Source: Weissella viridescens
GTDB taxonomy: Bacteria; Bacillota; Bacilli; Lactobacillales; Lactobacillaceae
Length of the DNA stretch: 64,000 nucleotides
Direction: 5' to 3'
Assembly (NCBI RefSeq): GCF_003862435.1
Contig: NZ_RHGY01000001.1
Span: 62,001-126,000 of the forward strand
Shown here piece by piece: positions 1-7,998 of the stretch. The notes under the pieces were generated by a model. The model ran no database searches, was not told the DNA's origin, and saw only the letters and a program-made list of their open reading frames with translations. How positions within the stretch are numbered: position 1 is the first letter of the stretch; every line of letters starts with the position of its first letter. A program made the position numbers and the translations under genes.

Positions 1-167
1 TTACAGATGCGCTTCTGTACTTCTTTTTTACAGCTGTGCTAGGTCCAATGGGGCCAGGAACAACATTGATTTATCTCATTTTCTTACCAGGCTTTGATTT
101 TCTTTGCCTGATTATTAGCTTTTATCACTATGTTAGTGATCACTTTAAACAAAAGAATAAAAAATAA
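1..167 (+). CDS. C-terminal fragment of a small membrane protein
   Basis: An open frame enters from the left edge (codons in phase with base 3) and ends at TAA 165-167, giving 54 residues. The fragment is very hydrophobic, with two likely membrane stretches (one around FFFTAVLGP, one around DFLCLIISFYHY), and ends in a basic tail (KQKNKK), which is typical of a cytoplasmic C-terminus. I do not recognise the family. The gene is cut by the window edge, so its start and true length are unknown. A parS-like site lies three bases after the stop. Confidence 0.6.
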   Translation, partial: TDALLYFFFTAVLGPMGPGTTLIYLIFLPGFDFLCLIISFYHYVSDHFKQKNKK

Positions 168-169
168 AA

Positions 170-185
170 TGTTTCATGTGAAACA
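170..185. other. parS centromere-like site
   Basis: The 16-mer TGTTTCATGTGAAACA differs from the Bacillus-type parS consensus (TGTTTCACGTGAAACA) by one central base and is the reverse complement of the site at 23410. It lies in the short gap before yihY. ParB itself is encoded at 25 kb, so a cognate binding protein is present. Confidence 0.75.
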
Positions 186-197
186 CAGGAGTACCGA

Positions 198-1064
198 ATG
201 AAAGAATGGGTTAACAAACTCACAAATACGGCCGAACAATGGCATGTGCCACAATTGCTAACGTTTTGGAAGCGTGGTAATGCGACCATGGTCGGACCAA
301 CGATTGCTTACTATACGATTGTTGCCTTAGTTCCATTGATTATGACCGTTGGATCAGTCGTCAGTCTGCTGGGTGTGGATAAAAATCAGATTGATGCAAC
401 GTTAAAATTACAGATGCCAGACGGGGTCGCTAATATTATCATTCCAATTGTTGATTCAGTTTTTCGGGGTGGTTTTGGTACGCTGTCTATTTCAATTGTG
501 GTCGCTATTTGGGGTGCTAGCAGTATTCTATCGACGATTCGTAAAGCCTTTAATGAGATTTACGGGTCAGATGTCGTTGAAAATGGTATGCTAACACGGA
601 TTGTCAGTTTTGTCTGGATGGTCGTGCTACTAAGCGCTGCCGTTGCGGTTTTGATTGCCAATTCTGTATTGCCAGCAATTGTAAATACTTTACCTTCTAT
701 CCCAGGCTTAACCTTGATTAAACAAATTTCAAATCAAAGTTGGCTGTATGCTTTTGTGGCATTAATGATTCTGTTTTCCCTCTTCAATTATTTGATTCCA
801 GCAGAAAAAATGCAGTGGAAGCCGGTCATTTTGGGTTCATTTATCGAAATAGTCCTACTATTACTGCTTAATTCAGGATTTGGGATTTACAGTAAGTATG
901 CTTTGAAGAATGTAAGTTTTTACCAGTCACTTGGTTCATTGTTAGTATTACTCATTTATCTAAATCTAGTTGCCATGGTCTTAGTAGTGGCGCAAATTCT
1001 AATCGCGTGGTTTATGACGTTTTTGGAGAAACCAGCTGAAAAGAAGAAAACCCTTGTTAAATAA
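198..1064 (+). CDS. YihY/BrkB-family inner membrane protein
   Basis: 288 residues, the normal size for the YihY/virulence-factor BrkB family. The N-terminus is amphipathic and contains the family-typical stretch GPTIAYYTIVALVPLI, followed by about six hydrophobic segments and a basic C-terminal tail (EKPAEKKKTLVK). The family is widespread and once carried the name of ribonuclease BN by mistake; its real role is unsettled, so I give only the family. The start at 198 is preceded by CAGGAG. A terminator shared with the convergent dus gene follows directly. Confidence 0.88.
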   Translation: MKEWVNKLTNTAEQWHVPQLLTFWKRGNATMVGPTIAYYTIVALVPLIMTVGSVVSLLGVDKNQIDATLKLQMPDGVANIIIPIVDSVFRGGFGTLSISIVVAIWGASSILSTIRKAFNEIYGSDVVENGMLTRIVSFVWMVVLLSAAVAVLIANSVLPAIVNTLPSIPGLTLIKQISNQSWLYAFVALMILFSLFNYLIPAEKMQWKPVILGSFIEIVLLLLLNSGFGIYSKYALKNVSFYQSLGSLLVLLIYLNLVAMVLVVAQILIAWFMTFLEKPAEKKKTLVK

Positions 1065-1065
1065 A

Positions 1066-1101
1066 AAAGAGCAACGATACGAAAAGGTATCGTTGCTCTT
1101 T
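1066..1101. terminator. Bidirectional terminator between yihY and dus
   Basis: A 12-bp stem (GAGCAACGATAC / GTATCGTTGCTC) with a 6-base loop, A-rich on the left and T-rich on the right, sits between two convergent genes and can serve both. Confidence 0.85.
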
Positions 1102-1104
1102 TTG

Positions 1105-2166
1105 CTAGTCGTTTTGATGTTGTTCAGCTAATTCAGCTTGTTTAGCTGCCCATTGTTGATCGAATTCATCAAGAATGGTACGAACTTCATCCGTGTTCTT
1201 CGTTTCCATAAGGGCTACCCGTAAATCGGAAGCATATGAGAAACCGCGCACGTAGATTTTGAAGAAGCGCTTGAGCTTTTGAAAGTTGGTTGGACCAAAT
1301 TCAGCTTCAAATTCGTCATGCAAATCTAATTGGTAACGCAAAAGATCCAATGAATCATCAAGGGTGTGTTCTGTTGGAGTATCTTCAAAGGCAAATGGAC
1401 TTTCAAAAATACCACGACCAATCATAATTCCATCAAGACCGGGATGTTCTTTCGCAATTTCAAGACCTTGTTCACGATCTTTGATGTCACCATTAATTTG
1501 AATTAAGGTATCTGGTGCAATTTCATCACGCATTTGTAAAATCTCATCAATTAATTCAAAATGGGCAGGTACCTTTGACATCTCTTTACGCGTACGGAGG
1601 TGGATTGTTAACACTTGAATGTCCTGGCGGAGCAAGAACGGAATCCATTCCCGGAAGGTATCAAGTTTGTTAAAACCAAGTCGTGTCTTAACTGAAATTG
1701 GCAGTCCGCCAGTTTTAGCAGCTGCAATGAGTTCAGCGGCTTTGTCGGGTTCTTTAATTAAACCAGAACCAGCTCCGTTTTTAATGACCGTTGAATCAGG
1801 GCAACCCATGTTAATGTCGACAGCTTCAAAGCCACGATTTTTAACATCGGCAACACCAAGTTCAAAGTCAATTGGGCGATCGCCCCAAAGTTGAGCAACT
1901 GGAATTTGCTCACTAGGGTCGAAAGACAAACGACCTTGCACCGTGAATTTCGCCTTGGGATGCGAAATACTACGGGCATTGGTGAATTCTGTATAAAAAG
2001 CATCAGGTGCAGCGGCTTTAGCGACAACACGACGGAAAACTGTATCTGTCACAGCTTCCATGGGTGCTAAAGTGAAAAAGGGTAACTTTTCCAAGCCATC
2101 AACCTGGGGATGCTGTTGGGCAGCATCCACAACGTTCTGCCAAAAGGCAGATTTTGGTTGTACCAT
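1105..2166 (-). CDS. dus: tRNA-dihydrouridine synthase
   Basis: 353-residue FMN-dependent enzyme that reduces uridine to dihydrouridine in tRNA D-loops using NAD(P)H. Recognisable pieces are the N-terminal FTLAPMEAVTDTVFR, the catalytic-loop motif INMGCPDSTVIKNGAGSGL with the conserved Cys, SVKTRLGF, and the FMN phosphate-binding GIMIGRGIFESPF. Length fits the family. It is transcribed alone, convergent with yihY. The start at 2166 is preceded on the minus strand by AAAGGAC (revcomp of gtccttt at 2173-2179). Which of the bacterial Dus subtypes it is cannot be decided from sequence reading alone. Confidence 0.93.
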   Translation of the reverse strand: MVQPKSAFWQNVVDAAQQHPQVDGLEKLPFFTLAPMEAVTDTVFRRVVAKAAAPDAFYTEFTNARSISHPKAKFTVQGRLSFDPSEQIPVAQLWGDRPIDFELGVADVKNRGFEAVDINMGCPDSTVIKNGAGSGLIKEPDKAAELIAAAKTGGLPISVKTRLGFNKLDTFREWIPFLLRQDIQVLTIHLRTRKEMSKVPAHFELIDEILQMRDEIAPDTLIQINGDIKDREQGLEIAKEHPGLDGIMIGRGIFESPFAFEDTPTEHTLDDSLDLLRYQLDLHDEFEAEFGPTNFQKLKRFFKIYVRGFSYASDLRVALMETKNTDEVRTILDEFDQQWAAKQAELAEQHQND

Positions 2167-2381
2167 AATAAAGTCCTTTCAGGTATTTATATTTGTAAAC
2201 TTTGCGGCTCGATCTTCCGCATCCGAACTGGGACATCTACTAATATAACTTACTGAATAGCGATGTCAATGGTCGAATCAGCGTCGGTGATGCGTTTAGG
2301 GATGATAAATGTGAAGCGTTTCAAAATCAAGTAAAAAAGATTATAATCGTCTATATTAATTAAGAAGAGAGAAATGAAAAT

Positions 2382-2534
2382 ATGCAAAAGGTGTGGGTAC
2401 TCATTTATTTGGTTATTGGTTTGATTTTGCTGAACTATGCCAATAAAAGTAAGTCAAATCAAGGAAATCGCGTGATGTTTGGTGTGATGGGGATTTTGTT
2501 TGTTTTTTTTGCAATCATTTCATATACAGGATAA
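2382..2534 (+). CDS. Small two-helix membrane protein (50 aa)
   Basis: A 50-codon ORF starts at ATG 2382 and stops at TAA 2532-2534. It has two hydrophobic segments (VWVLIYLVIGLILLNYA and VMFGVMGILFVFFAIISY) separated by a polar loop, NKSKSNQGNR. A weak purine-rich site (AAGAAGAGAG) precedes the start. I do not recognise it. It is a plausible small membrane protein because of the clean two-helix layout and because it fills an otherwise empty 480-base gap between dus and the DUF2798 gene. Confidence 0.5.
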   Translation: MQKVWVLIYLVIGLILLNYANKSKSNQGNRVMFGVMGILFVFFAIISYTG

Positions 2535-2646
2535 TTTTTACGAGTGCAGCTGACTGACATTTATTAATGAAAATTTAACTTACGAAAAAAATTTAAATTT
2601 GCTAACTTAGTGAAGTTGGTTAAATTAATTATTTTCGGAGGGAAAA

Positions 2647-3129
2647 ATGCCAAATAATAAACATGAAAGTCTCATTTTTACAATCATGATGTGTTTTGTC
2701 ATGGTCTTAGGTATGAGTTTATACAATGCCTACTTAATACAAGGTCATTTATCAGTCGCTATGTTAAGCCAAGCATGGTTAGGTTTTCCATTTGCTTACA
2801 TTGTTGCAATGGCACTAGATGTGTTTGTTGTGTCAAAAAATGCTAAAACTATTGCTTTTAAGTACATCATCAAGCCAAATCAATCACAAGCAGCTATTGG
2901 CATAACTATTTCAATTTGTATGGTGATTCCTATGGTCATTTGTATGTCGGGGTATGGTGCGGTCGTTGGTGCGCTCCATACTGGCGTTTGGCACGACTTT
3001 TTAGGGCAATGGATGCAGAATATTGGCAAGAATGTTCTGATTGCTTTGCCGCTACAATTGTTGATTGCTGGACCGATTGTGCGTAAGACGTTTAGACGTG
3101 TCTTTCCAGTTGGTGTTATTCAAGGATAA
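2647..3129 (+). CDS. DUF2798-domain membrane protein
   Basis: 160 residues with about four membrane segments arranged as two repeats. Each repeat begins with a short polar run followed by FTIMMCFVMVLGMSLYN or ITISICMVIPMVICMSGYG, a pattern typical of DUF2798. The second repeat ends with the polar-helix motif PLQLLIAGPIVRKTFR, which is characteristic. The function of the family is unknown. GGAGGG sits immediately upstream of the start. It reads alone, with the permease leader RNA downstream. Confidence 0.8.
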   Translation: MPNNKHESLIFTIMMCFVMVLGMSLYNAYLIQGHLSVAMLSQAWLGFPFAYIVAMALDVFVVSKNAKTIAFKYIIKPNQSQAAIGITISICMVIPMVICMSGYGAVVGALHTGVWHDFLGQWMQNIGKNVLIALPLQLLIAGPIVRKTFRRVFPVGVIQG

Positions 3130-3149
3130 ATGAGATTTAGATGAGGATA

Positions 3150-3179
3150 TTGACATATAATTATAAAATGCGTTAAACT
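3150..3179 (+). promoter_or_regulatory. Probable promoter of the first permease leader
   Basis: TTGACA at 3150-3155 is followed 18 bases later by TAAACT at 3174-3179. A perfect TATAAT at 3156-3161 overlaps it but has no good -35 box, so the exact start point is uncertain. Either start would produce the leader RNA described next. Confidence 0.45.
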
Positions 3180-3210
3180 TATAAACATAAACTTTTAGGA
3201 GGTAGGATCA

Positions 3211-3267
3211 ATGCAACATTCAATGGTAACAATTGAATCATTTAAGGGCTTTACGTTTTTTGGGTAA
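3211..3267 (+). CDS. Putative 18-aa leader peptide of the permease attenuator
   Basis: An ATG at 3211 follows a near-perfect Shine-Dalgarno (TTAGGAGGTAGG) and opens an 18-codon frame ending at TAA 3265-3267. The peptide is MQHSMVTIESFKGFTFFG; four of its last eight residues are Phe (TTT codons). The coding part can fold on itself (ATTCAAT / ATTGAAT). It ends four bases before the first downstream hairpin. That is the arrangement of a ribosome-controlled attenuator; translation of the peptide is inferred from the strong SD only. Confidence 0.5.
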   Translation: MQHSMVTIESFKGFTFFG

Positions 3268-3270
3268 CTA

Positions 3271-3413
3271 TCCGAAATTTATGTAAAGTCTGTTTACGTG
3301 AACTTTCGGATGCTGAATCCGGAAATGTTTACGTGCATTGAACTACTTTAAACAAGTATGCCAACGTGAGTAAGTGTGCCGGATTCAATTTTTTAATCCG
3401 TCGCACTTTTTTT
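3271..3413 (+). promoter_or_regulatory. Attenuator: antiterminator and terminator hairpins before the permease
   Basis: Three elements are visible. A hairpin spans 3271-3310 (TCCGAAA / TTTCGGA with inner GTAAA / TTTAC). TGAATCCGG at 3314-3322 is perfectly complementary to CCGGATTCA at 3379-3387. A terminator stem (3372-3385 with 3395-3408) is followed by a T run to 3413. The 3379-3387 strand belongs to both the long-range pairing and the terminator, so the two structures exclude each other. It does not match a T-box (no AGGGTGGNACCGCG) or any riboswitch consensus I know. Confidence 0.6.
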
Positions 3414-3436
3414 ATGATTATTTTAGGAGAATTTTT

Positions 3437-4840
3437 ATGGGTTTATTGAATCGGGTATTTAAGAAAGAGTCGATTGCCAATTATATGCAATCAGATGAAC
3501 ATTTCACGAAAACATTGAGTGCCAAAGACTTATTGGGACTAGGTGTCGGTGCGGTTATTGGAACAGGGATCTTCATTCTTCCTGGAACAGTTGCGGCGAC
3601 GACGGCTGGACCTGCGGTTGTCATTAGTTTTATTATTGCTGCTTTGATTTCAGGGTTAGTGGCGATGGCCTATTCTGAAATGGCGTCTGCACTACCAGTT
3701 GCAGGTTCGGCTTATTCATACGGAAACATTGTCTTCGGTGAAATCGTGGGTTGGATTCTGGGCTGGGCTTTGATTTTGGAATACTTCCTGGCTGTTGCTG
3801 CGGTTGCGACGAGTTGGTCAGCCTACTTTGCGAACTTAGTCGCGCCAATTTTCAAAATGCCTAAAGCTCTTTCAGGACCTTTTAACCCAGCTGGTGGGAC
3901 GTACATCAATTTGATTGCAGTGATTGTCCTACTTATTTTGGGAATTCTCTTGTATGGGGGAATGAAAGAATCAAAGCGTCTACAAAACGGCATGGTGTTA
4001 TTGAAAATTGCCATCATCCTTTTGTTCATTGGTGTTGGAATCTTCTATATTAAAGCAGGTAATTATCATCCATTCGTCCCAGCCCGTTCACACGGTGCTT
4101 TCGGAATTCATGGTATCTTGACGGGTGCTTCAATGGTCTTCTTCGCCTTCCTTGGTTTTGATGCTTTGTCATCATCAGCCGCCGAAGTGAAGAACCCCAA
4201 GCGTAATATTCCAATCGGGATTTTTGGCACTTTGATTATTGCGGCAATCTTATATGCTTTGGTAGCCTTCGTGCTAACTGGAATGGTCAACTACAAGCAA
4301 TTGAATGTGGCTGATCCAGTTGCCTTTGCATTGCAAATGGTTGGTAAGAACGGTGTGGCCTTTGTTGTAACAATCGGAGCCTTGGTAGGAATGTTCACAA
4401 TGATGTACACGATGTTGTATGCCTCATCACGTTTGGTTTATGCGATTGGGCGTGACGGTTTGTTACCAGGTCATTTGGGTAAGTTGAACAAGAAGGGTGA
4501 ACCTAGTCGGGCCTTGATTATTGCGACAATTGTCGTGATGATTTTTGGAGGATTGGTGCCGTTGGACCGCTTGGTCGCTCTGGTTAATATTGGAACCCTT
4601 TTGGCATTCATCGTCGTATCATTGGGAATCATTCCTTTGCGTAAGCGTAAGGACTTGAACCACGCAGGTTACAAGATGCCATTCTATCCAGTATTGCCAC
4701 TGATTTCGGCTGGTTTCTCATTCTTCTTGATGACGCAACTTCAAGCTGATACGCTCGTTGCCGCAGCCGTTTGGTTTGCCATTGGAATTGTGATTTATCT
4801 AACCTACGGTGTTAAGCATTCAAAATTAAATAAGCAATAA
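3437..4840 (+). CDS. APC-family amino-acid permease (cationic amino-acid transporter-like)
   Basis: 467 residues with about twelve membrane segments. The N-terminal substrate-binding motif GVGAVIGTGIFILPG and the loop FFAFLGFDALSSSAAEVKNP are hallmarks of the CAT branch of the APC superfamily, which imports amino acids by proton or exchange mechanisms. It closely resembles the permease at 12678. The ATG at 3437 is chosen over an upstream in-frame ATG because AGGAGA sits six bases before it and the upstream codons lie inside the terminator hairpin. Expression is probably set by the attenuator upstream. The substrate cannot be read from sequence. Confidence 0.88.
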   Translation: MGLLNRVFKKESIANYMQSDEHFTKTLSAKDLLGLGVGAVIGTGIFILPGTVAATTAGPAVVISFIIAALISGLVAMAYSEMASALPVAGSAYSYGNIVFGEIVGWILGWALILEYFLAVAAVATSWSAYFANLVAPIFKMPKALSGPFNPAGGTYINLIAVIVLLILGILLYGGMKESKRLQNGMVLLKIAIILLFIGVGIFYIKAGNYHPFVPARSHGAFGIHGILTGASMVFFAFLGFDALSSSAAEVKNPKRNIPIGIFGTLIIAAILYALVAFVLTGMVNYKQLNVADPVAFALQMVGKNGVAFVVTIGALVGMFTMMYTMLYASSRLVYAIGRDGLLPGHLGKLNKKGEPSRALIIATIVVMIFGGLVPLDRLVALVNIGTLLAFIVVSLGIIPLRKRKDLNHAGYKMPFYPVLPLISAGFSFFLMTQLQADTLVAAAVWFAIGIVIYLTYGVKHSKLNKQ

Positions 4841-4841
4841 C

Positions 4842-4877
4842 AAAAAAGCACATGCCTAACGGACATGTGCTTTTCTT
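4842..4877. terminator. Bidirectional terminator
   Basis: AGCACATG / CATGTGCT stem with A-rich and T-rich flanks lies between the convergent permease and FAD-protein genes. Confidence 0.8.
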
Positions 4878-6714
4878 ATGCATTGAAAATAGTTTCAGCA
4901 ATCACTTCGGCATCATTCAAGTTTTTATCATCTACATTTGGACGTGGGGCAAAGGTCGTAAACCAATGCCACTTTTCTGTTGGAAGGCCCCAAACAAAGA
5001 GATGTTGCTGTTCTTGACCATTCTTAGCAATGGCTTGTTGCGTTTTGCGGTTGGTGTGGACAGCATCAATTTCAAAAATGCTGCCGTCAGCACGTTTCAG
5101 TTGGACGGGTGTCACAAGTCCAGCTTGAGTGAGTTCACTTAGGATTGGATCAGCGGTGTGGGTAAGCGTTGTGGCGGGCAAGCGGGCTTCAACTAATTGT
5201 GTTGCGGTCCACGTTTGTCCTTGTTCGTCGCTCCCCTGGAAACCTGCGTCCGTGATAGTGACTTTGAAATGTGGCGCCGCCACTGTTACGATTCCTGCAC
5301 GAATAAGTGCGTGCAATTGTTCGATTCGTAAGAGTGGCGGACCAACGTTGAGCAACCGGTTAATTGGGTTGAACTTCTTCAAAAAAGTTTCATACTCATC
5401 CACACTTAACACATCTGCTTCGAGATATTGACGGAGTTGACCACGCAAATCTTTCAATAATTCAAACGCACCGGCAAACGGCGCTAAATCATTACCCTTG
5501 CGCGCATCGATAATGTCATTTTCAAGATATTGTTGCATAAACGCACGATAATCCGTTGGAATCTCCGCCAATGGATTTAATAGCTGTGACCAATTAATTT
5601 GCTGATTGGCGGGGATGCCAAATGCATTTGCCGTGGCTGAAAGATCATCACTCTGGCGTAACGCAGATAAGAAATCAGCCCGATTGAATGACCAGTTAGC
5701 CGCCATATCGCTCATTAAATTGAAATAATACTTGTAAGTCATTTCATTTTGGAGCAACTGATAGAAATCAGCATAACGAATATGGCCATGAACCATATGC
5801 TTTTCAATGTTGGCACGGGTGAAGAAAATAGCATCATAATCCTCCGCATGCGGCTTTTGATTATAAGCTTTGGCATGTGGAATAGTTCCCGTACGTGAAC
5901 CAGCAATGATATGTGGCTCACGACCAGCGGGATGGTAGACCAATTGATTATCGGATTGGCGTTCAAACATCCCGCCTCGGCCCAAAGTAAGGTCAGCCAT
6001 GTAATCGAAGAAGCTTAGACCAAGACCACGCACCAAAACGGGTTCGGCAGGTCGGAGATTGTTTAGTGGGGCAGCGCTGGGTTGCATGGGGGCAAAGTAT
6101 TGCCAATTAGCGTTCTGTGCTGCTGTTTGAAAAGTTTGTTCTTCATCGGTTAGTTGTGTATCCGTGTAACCAGGCGTGTAGATGACGTTATCAGCAGTCA
6201 GTTGTTGACCATCAGCAAGCGTGAGGCGATACTGACCGTCGGCTTGAGCCTGAACGTGCGTCACTTTCGTTTGGTTGAAAATCAACTCCGTATTTGCATC
6301 CACGTGTTGTTGCAATTGTTCAAAGAACCAGGCTGCATATAAACCAAAAATGGCACGTGAAGCGAAATGATTCGGGTTCAACGTCGCAATTTCATCACGA
6401 AACGCCACTTCGTTTTTGAAGGGATGAACATCTAAGTACGCACTGGCTTGATGATGTACCCATTCATAAAGGTTAGGACCAGTCAGCCCAGGCTGCTGTT
6501 TGGGAACACTATCATCTGTAAATAATGTGAGGTGTTGACTAATTGTATTGGCAATGAATTTTGGGTTTTGATCAGGGTTCCAGACCACACCACCTACTGG
6601 GAATGGATCCAAGAGGGTAATGGTGTGCGCTTGGGATGAAGCATTGGCAAAAGCCACTAAGCGTTCGGCAAGGACCAAATTACGTGGTCCCGCTCCAATC
6701 AATACAATATTCAT
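4876..6714 (-). CDS. FAD/NAD(P)-binding protein, oxidoreductase-like
   Basis: 612 residues. A dinucleotide-binding fold opens at the extreme N-terminus (VLIGAGPRNLVLAERL, GxGxxN type), as in the NAD_binding_9 family of lactic acid bacteria. A second conserved block, PVLVRGLGLSFFDYMADLT, lies near residues 230-250. No catalytic Cys pair is visible. The family is related to lysine/ornithine N-hydroxylase-like flavoproteins, but the reaction is not known to me. It is the second gene of an operon: nnrE ends nine bases upstream and the AGGAGG for this gene lies inside the nnrE tail, suggesting coupled translation. Confidence 0.75.
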   Translation of the reverse strand: MNIVLIGAGPRNLVLAERLVAFANASSQAHTITLLDPFPVGGVVWNPDQNPKFIANTISQHLTLFTDDSVPKQQPGLTGPNLYEWVHHQASAYLDVHPFKNEVAFRDEIATLNPNHFASRAIFGLYAAWFFEQLQQHVDANTELIFNQTKVTHVQAQADGQYRLTLADGQQLTADNVIYTPGYTDTQLTDEEQTFQTAAQNANWQYFAPMQPSAAPLNNLRPAEPVLVRGLGLSFFDYMADLTLGRGGMFERQSDNQLVYHPAGREPHIIAGSRTGTIPHAKAYNQKPHAEDYDAIFFTRANIEKHMVHGHIRYADFYQLLQNEMTYKYYFNLMSDMAANWSFNRADFLSALRQSDDLSATANAFGIPANQQINWSQLLNPLAEIPTDYRAFMQQYLENDIIDARKGNDLAPFAGAFELLKDLRGQLRQYLEADVLSVDEYETFLKKFNPINRLLNVGPPLLRIEQLHALIRAGIVTVAAPHFKVTITDAGFQGSDEQGQTWTATQLVEARLPATTLTHTADPILSELTQAGLVTPVQLKRADGSIFEIDAVHTNRKTQQAIAKNGQEQQHLFVWGLPTEKWHWFTTFAPRPNVDDKNLNDAEVIAETIFNA

Positions 6715-6723
6715 AACAGTGTG

Positions 6724-7392
6724 TTATTCCTCCTCTGGTTGAGAAGCTAAGAATTCCTCGAGGTTTTCAGGACGGTAAATCCCAATGTCTTTGACGTAAA
6801 TGTCGCCGGCGCGCTTGATACCTTCGTTCTTAAGCAATCCAGTTTTAGGATAAGCAAAGGTCACCGTAGCATTGGCACGAATAGCTGATCCTAAGATTTC
6901 GCCAGTTGTGGCATTTAAGCCAGATGGTACATCAACAGAAACAACGGGGATGTTAGCAGCATTCACACGTTTGATGATGTCACCCAACTTAACGGGAACA
7001 GGCTTTGACAAACCAATCCCAAATAAAGCATCAACAATCACAGAATAATGCTTAAAATCATGAATGCGATGTAAAGGTTCAATGCCGTAGTTACGAGCAA
7101 TTTTTAATTGGGTTGCCGTGTTAGGCGTGGCGCGCTTTTCATCACCCAAAATGAGTAGATCAACATTGACGCCCTTTTGACGTAAAAGGCGGGCAATGAC
7201 GATACCATCACCACCATTATTACTTAGTCCAGCAATGATGAGGACTTTGGATAAATCATATTTTCCAGAAGCAAGGACTTCAATCACAGATTGGGCCGTG
7301 CGTTCCATTAAAACGAGGGATGGCATACCGATTTGATCCACCGTGTAGCGATCCAATAATTGCATTTCTTGTGCGGTTACAGCTTCAACCAT
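6724..7392 (-). CDS. nnrE: NAD(P)H-hydrate epimerase
   Basis: 222 residues, a stand-alone YjeF N-terminal domain. It epimerises damaged NAD(P)H hydrate between R and S forms so that the ADP-dependent dehydratase (not in this window) can repair it. Family motifs are GLSNNGGDGIVIARLL, VDALFGIGLSKPV and SVDVPSGLNATTGE with the conserved Asp. The start has AAGGAGG eight bases upstream. It leads a two-gene minus-strand operon with an FAD/NAD(P)-binding protein, which fits a cofactor-maintenance theme (inference). Confidence 0.92.
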   Translation of the reverse strand: MVEAVTAQEMQLLDRYTVDQIGMPSLVLMERTAQSVIEVLASGKYDLSKVLIIAGLSNNGGDGIVIARLLRQKGVNVDLLILGDEKRATPNTATQLKIARNYGIEPLHRIHDFKHYSVIVDALFGIGLSKPVPVKLGDIIKRVNAANIPVVSVDVPSGLNATTGEILGSAIRANATVTFAYPKTGLLKNEGIKRAGDIYVKDIGIYRPENLEEFLASQPEEE

Positions 7393-7556
7393 GAATTGTA
7401 ACCTCCTTAATTAATGTTATTTGAGGTGCATGAGGCACTTAATGCTATTATAAACGGAATTACGACTCCCTACAAATTCAATTCGCATTAGCCTTTATAA
7501 ACTAATTGAGCATGTTACAATATTCATTAAAGATATTTAATGAGGAGGAACAGAAC

Positions 7557-7895
7557 ATGGCAGAACCAAAAATTCCGCAGGATATGCAAGAAGTAACTGA
7601 TCAAGTTATTTTAATGAATGCGCGTGGCTTTGAAGTTTCCGAAGACGATGTGATTCGCGAAGCATTGAAGGCTGGCTTCCAAGCAATTGTTAACGACCGA
7701 ATGGATGGAAACTACGACACGGTCCGTTGGGATGATGACTTTAGTGGGTTGCAGATTGTTGGCATTGATGACTCAATTGAAGGCGAAATCCAACCAGCTG
7801 ATGGAGAACCTAGTTTTATCGAACAATTTAAAGAAGATCCGAATAAGGTCTGGTTTAAATTAGACAATGCAGCTGCGTCAATCATCGGGCGTTAA
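7557..7895 (+). CDS. Conserved hypothetical acidic protein
   Basis: 112 residues, strongly acidic, no membrane segment and no signal peptide. The N-terminal half looks helical (VTDQVILMNARGFEVSEDDV), followed by a mostly beta and acidic second half (GIDDSIEGEIQPADGE). I do not recognise it. The ATG at 7557 is chosen because GAGGAGGAA lies seven bases upstream; an in-frame upstream start at 7506 would place that site inside the gene. It is monocistronic or reads toward the aquaporin gene 100 bases on. Confidence 0.65.
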   Translation: MAEPKIPQDMQEVTDQVILMNARGFEVSEDDVIREALKAGFQAIVNDRMDGNYDTVRWDDDFSGLQIVGIDDSIEGEIQPADGEPSFIEQFKEDPNKVWFKLDNAAASIIGR

Positions 7896-7998
7896 ATTTA
7901 ATAAGAAATACTTTAGTTAAGTGCTTTAAGTTTAATTAAAAGCGCCTAATGTTATATATTAGAAGAGAATTAAACAGGAAATTAATGGAGGATTTATC

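Noticed and set aside
2304-2325. Catabolite-response (cre) site near GTGAAGCGTTTCA
   Set aside because: The palindrome lacks the conserved spacing of the cre consensus, and no carbohydrate gene follows it.
3130-3436. T-box riboswitch for the first permease leader
   Set aside because: No T-box sequence (AGGGTGGNACCGCG) and no specifier-stem layout is visible.
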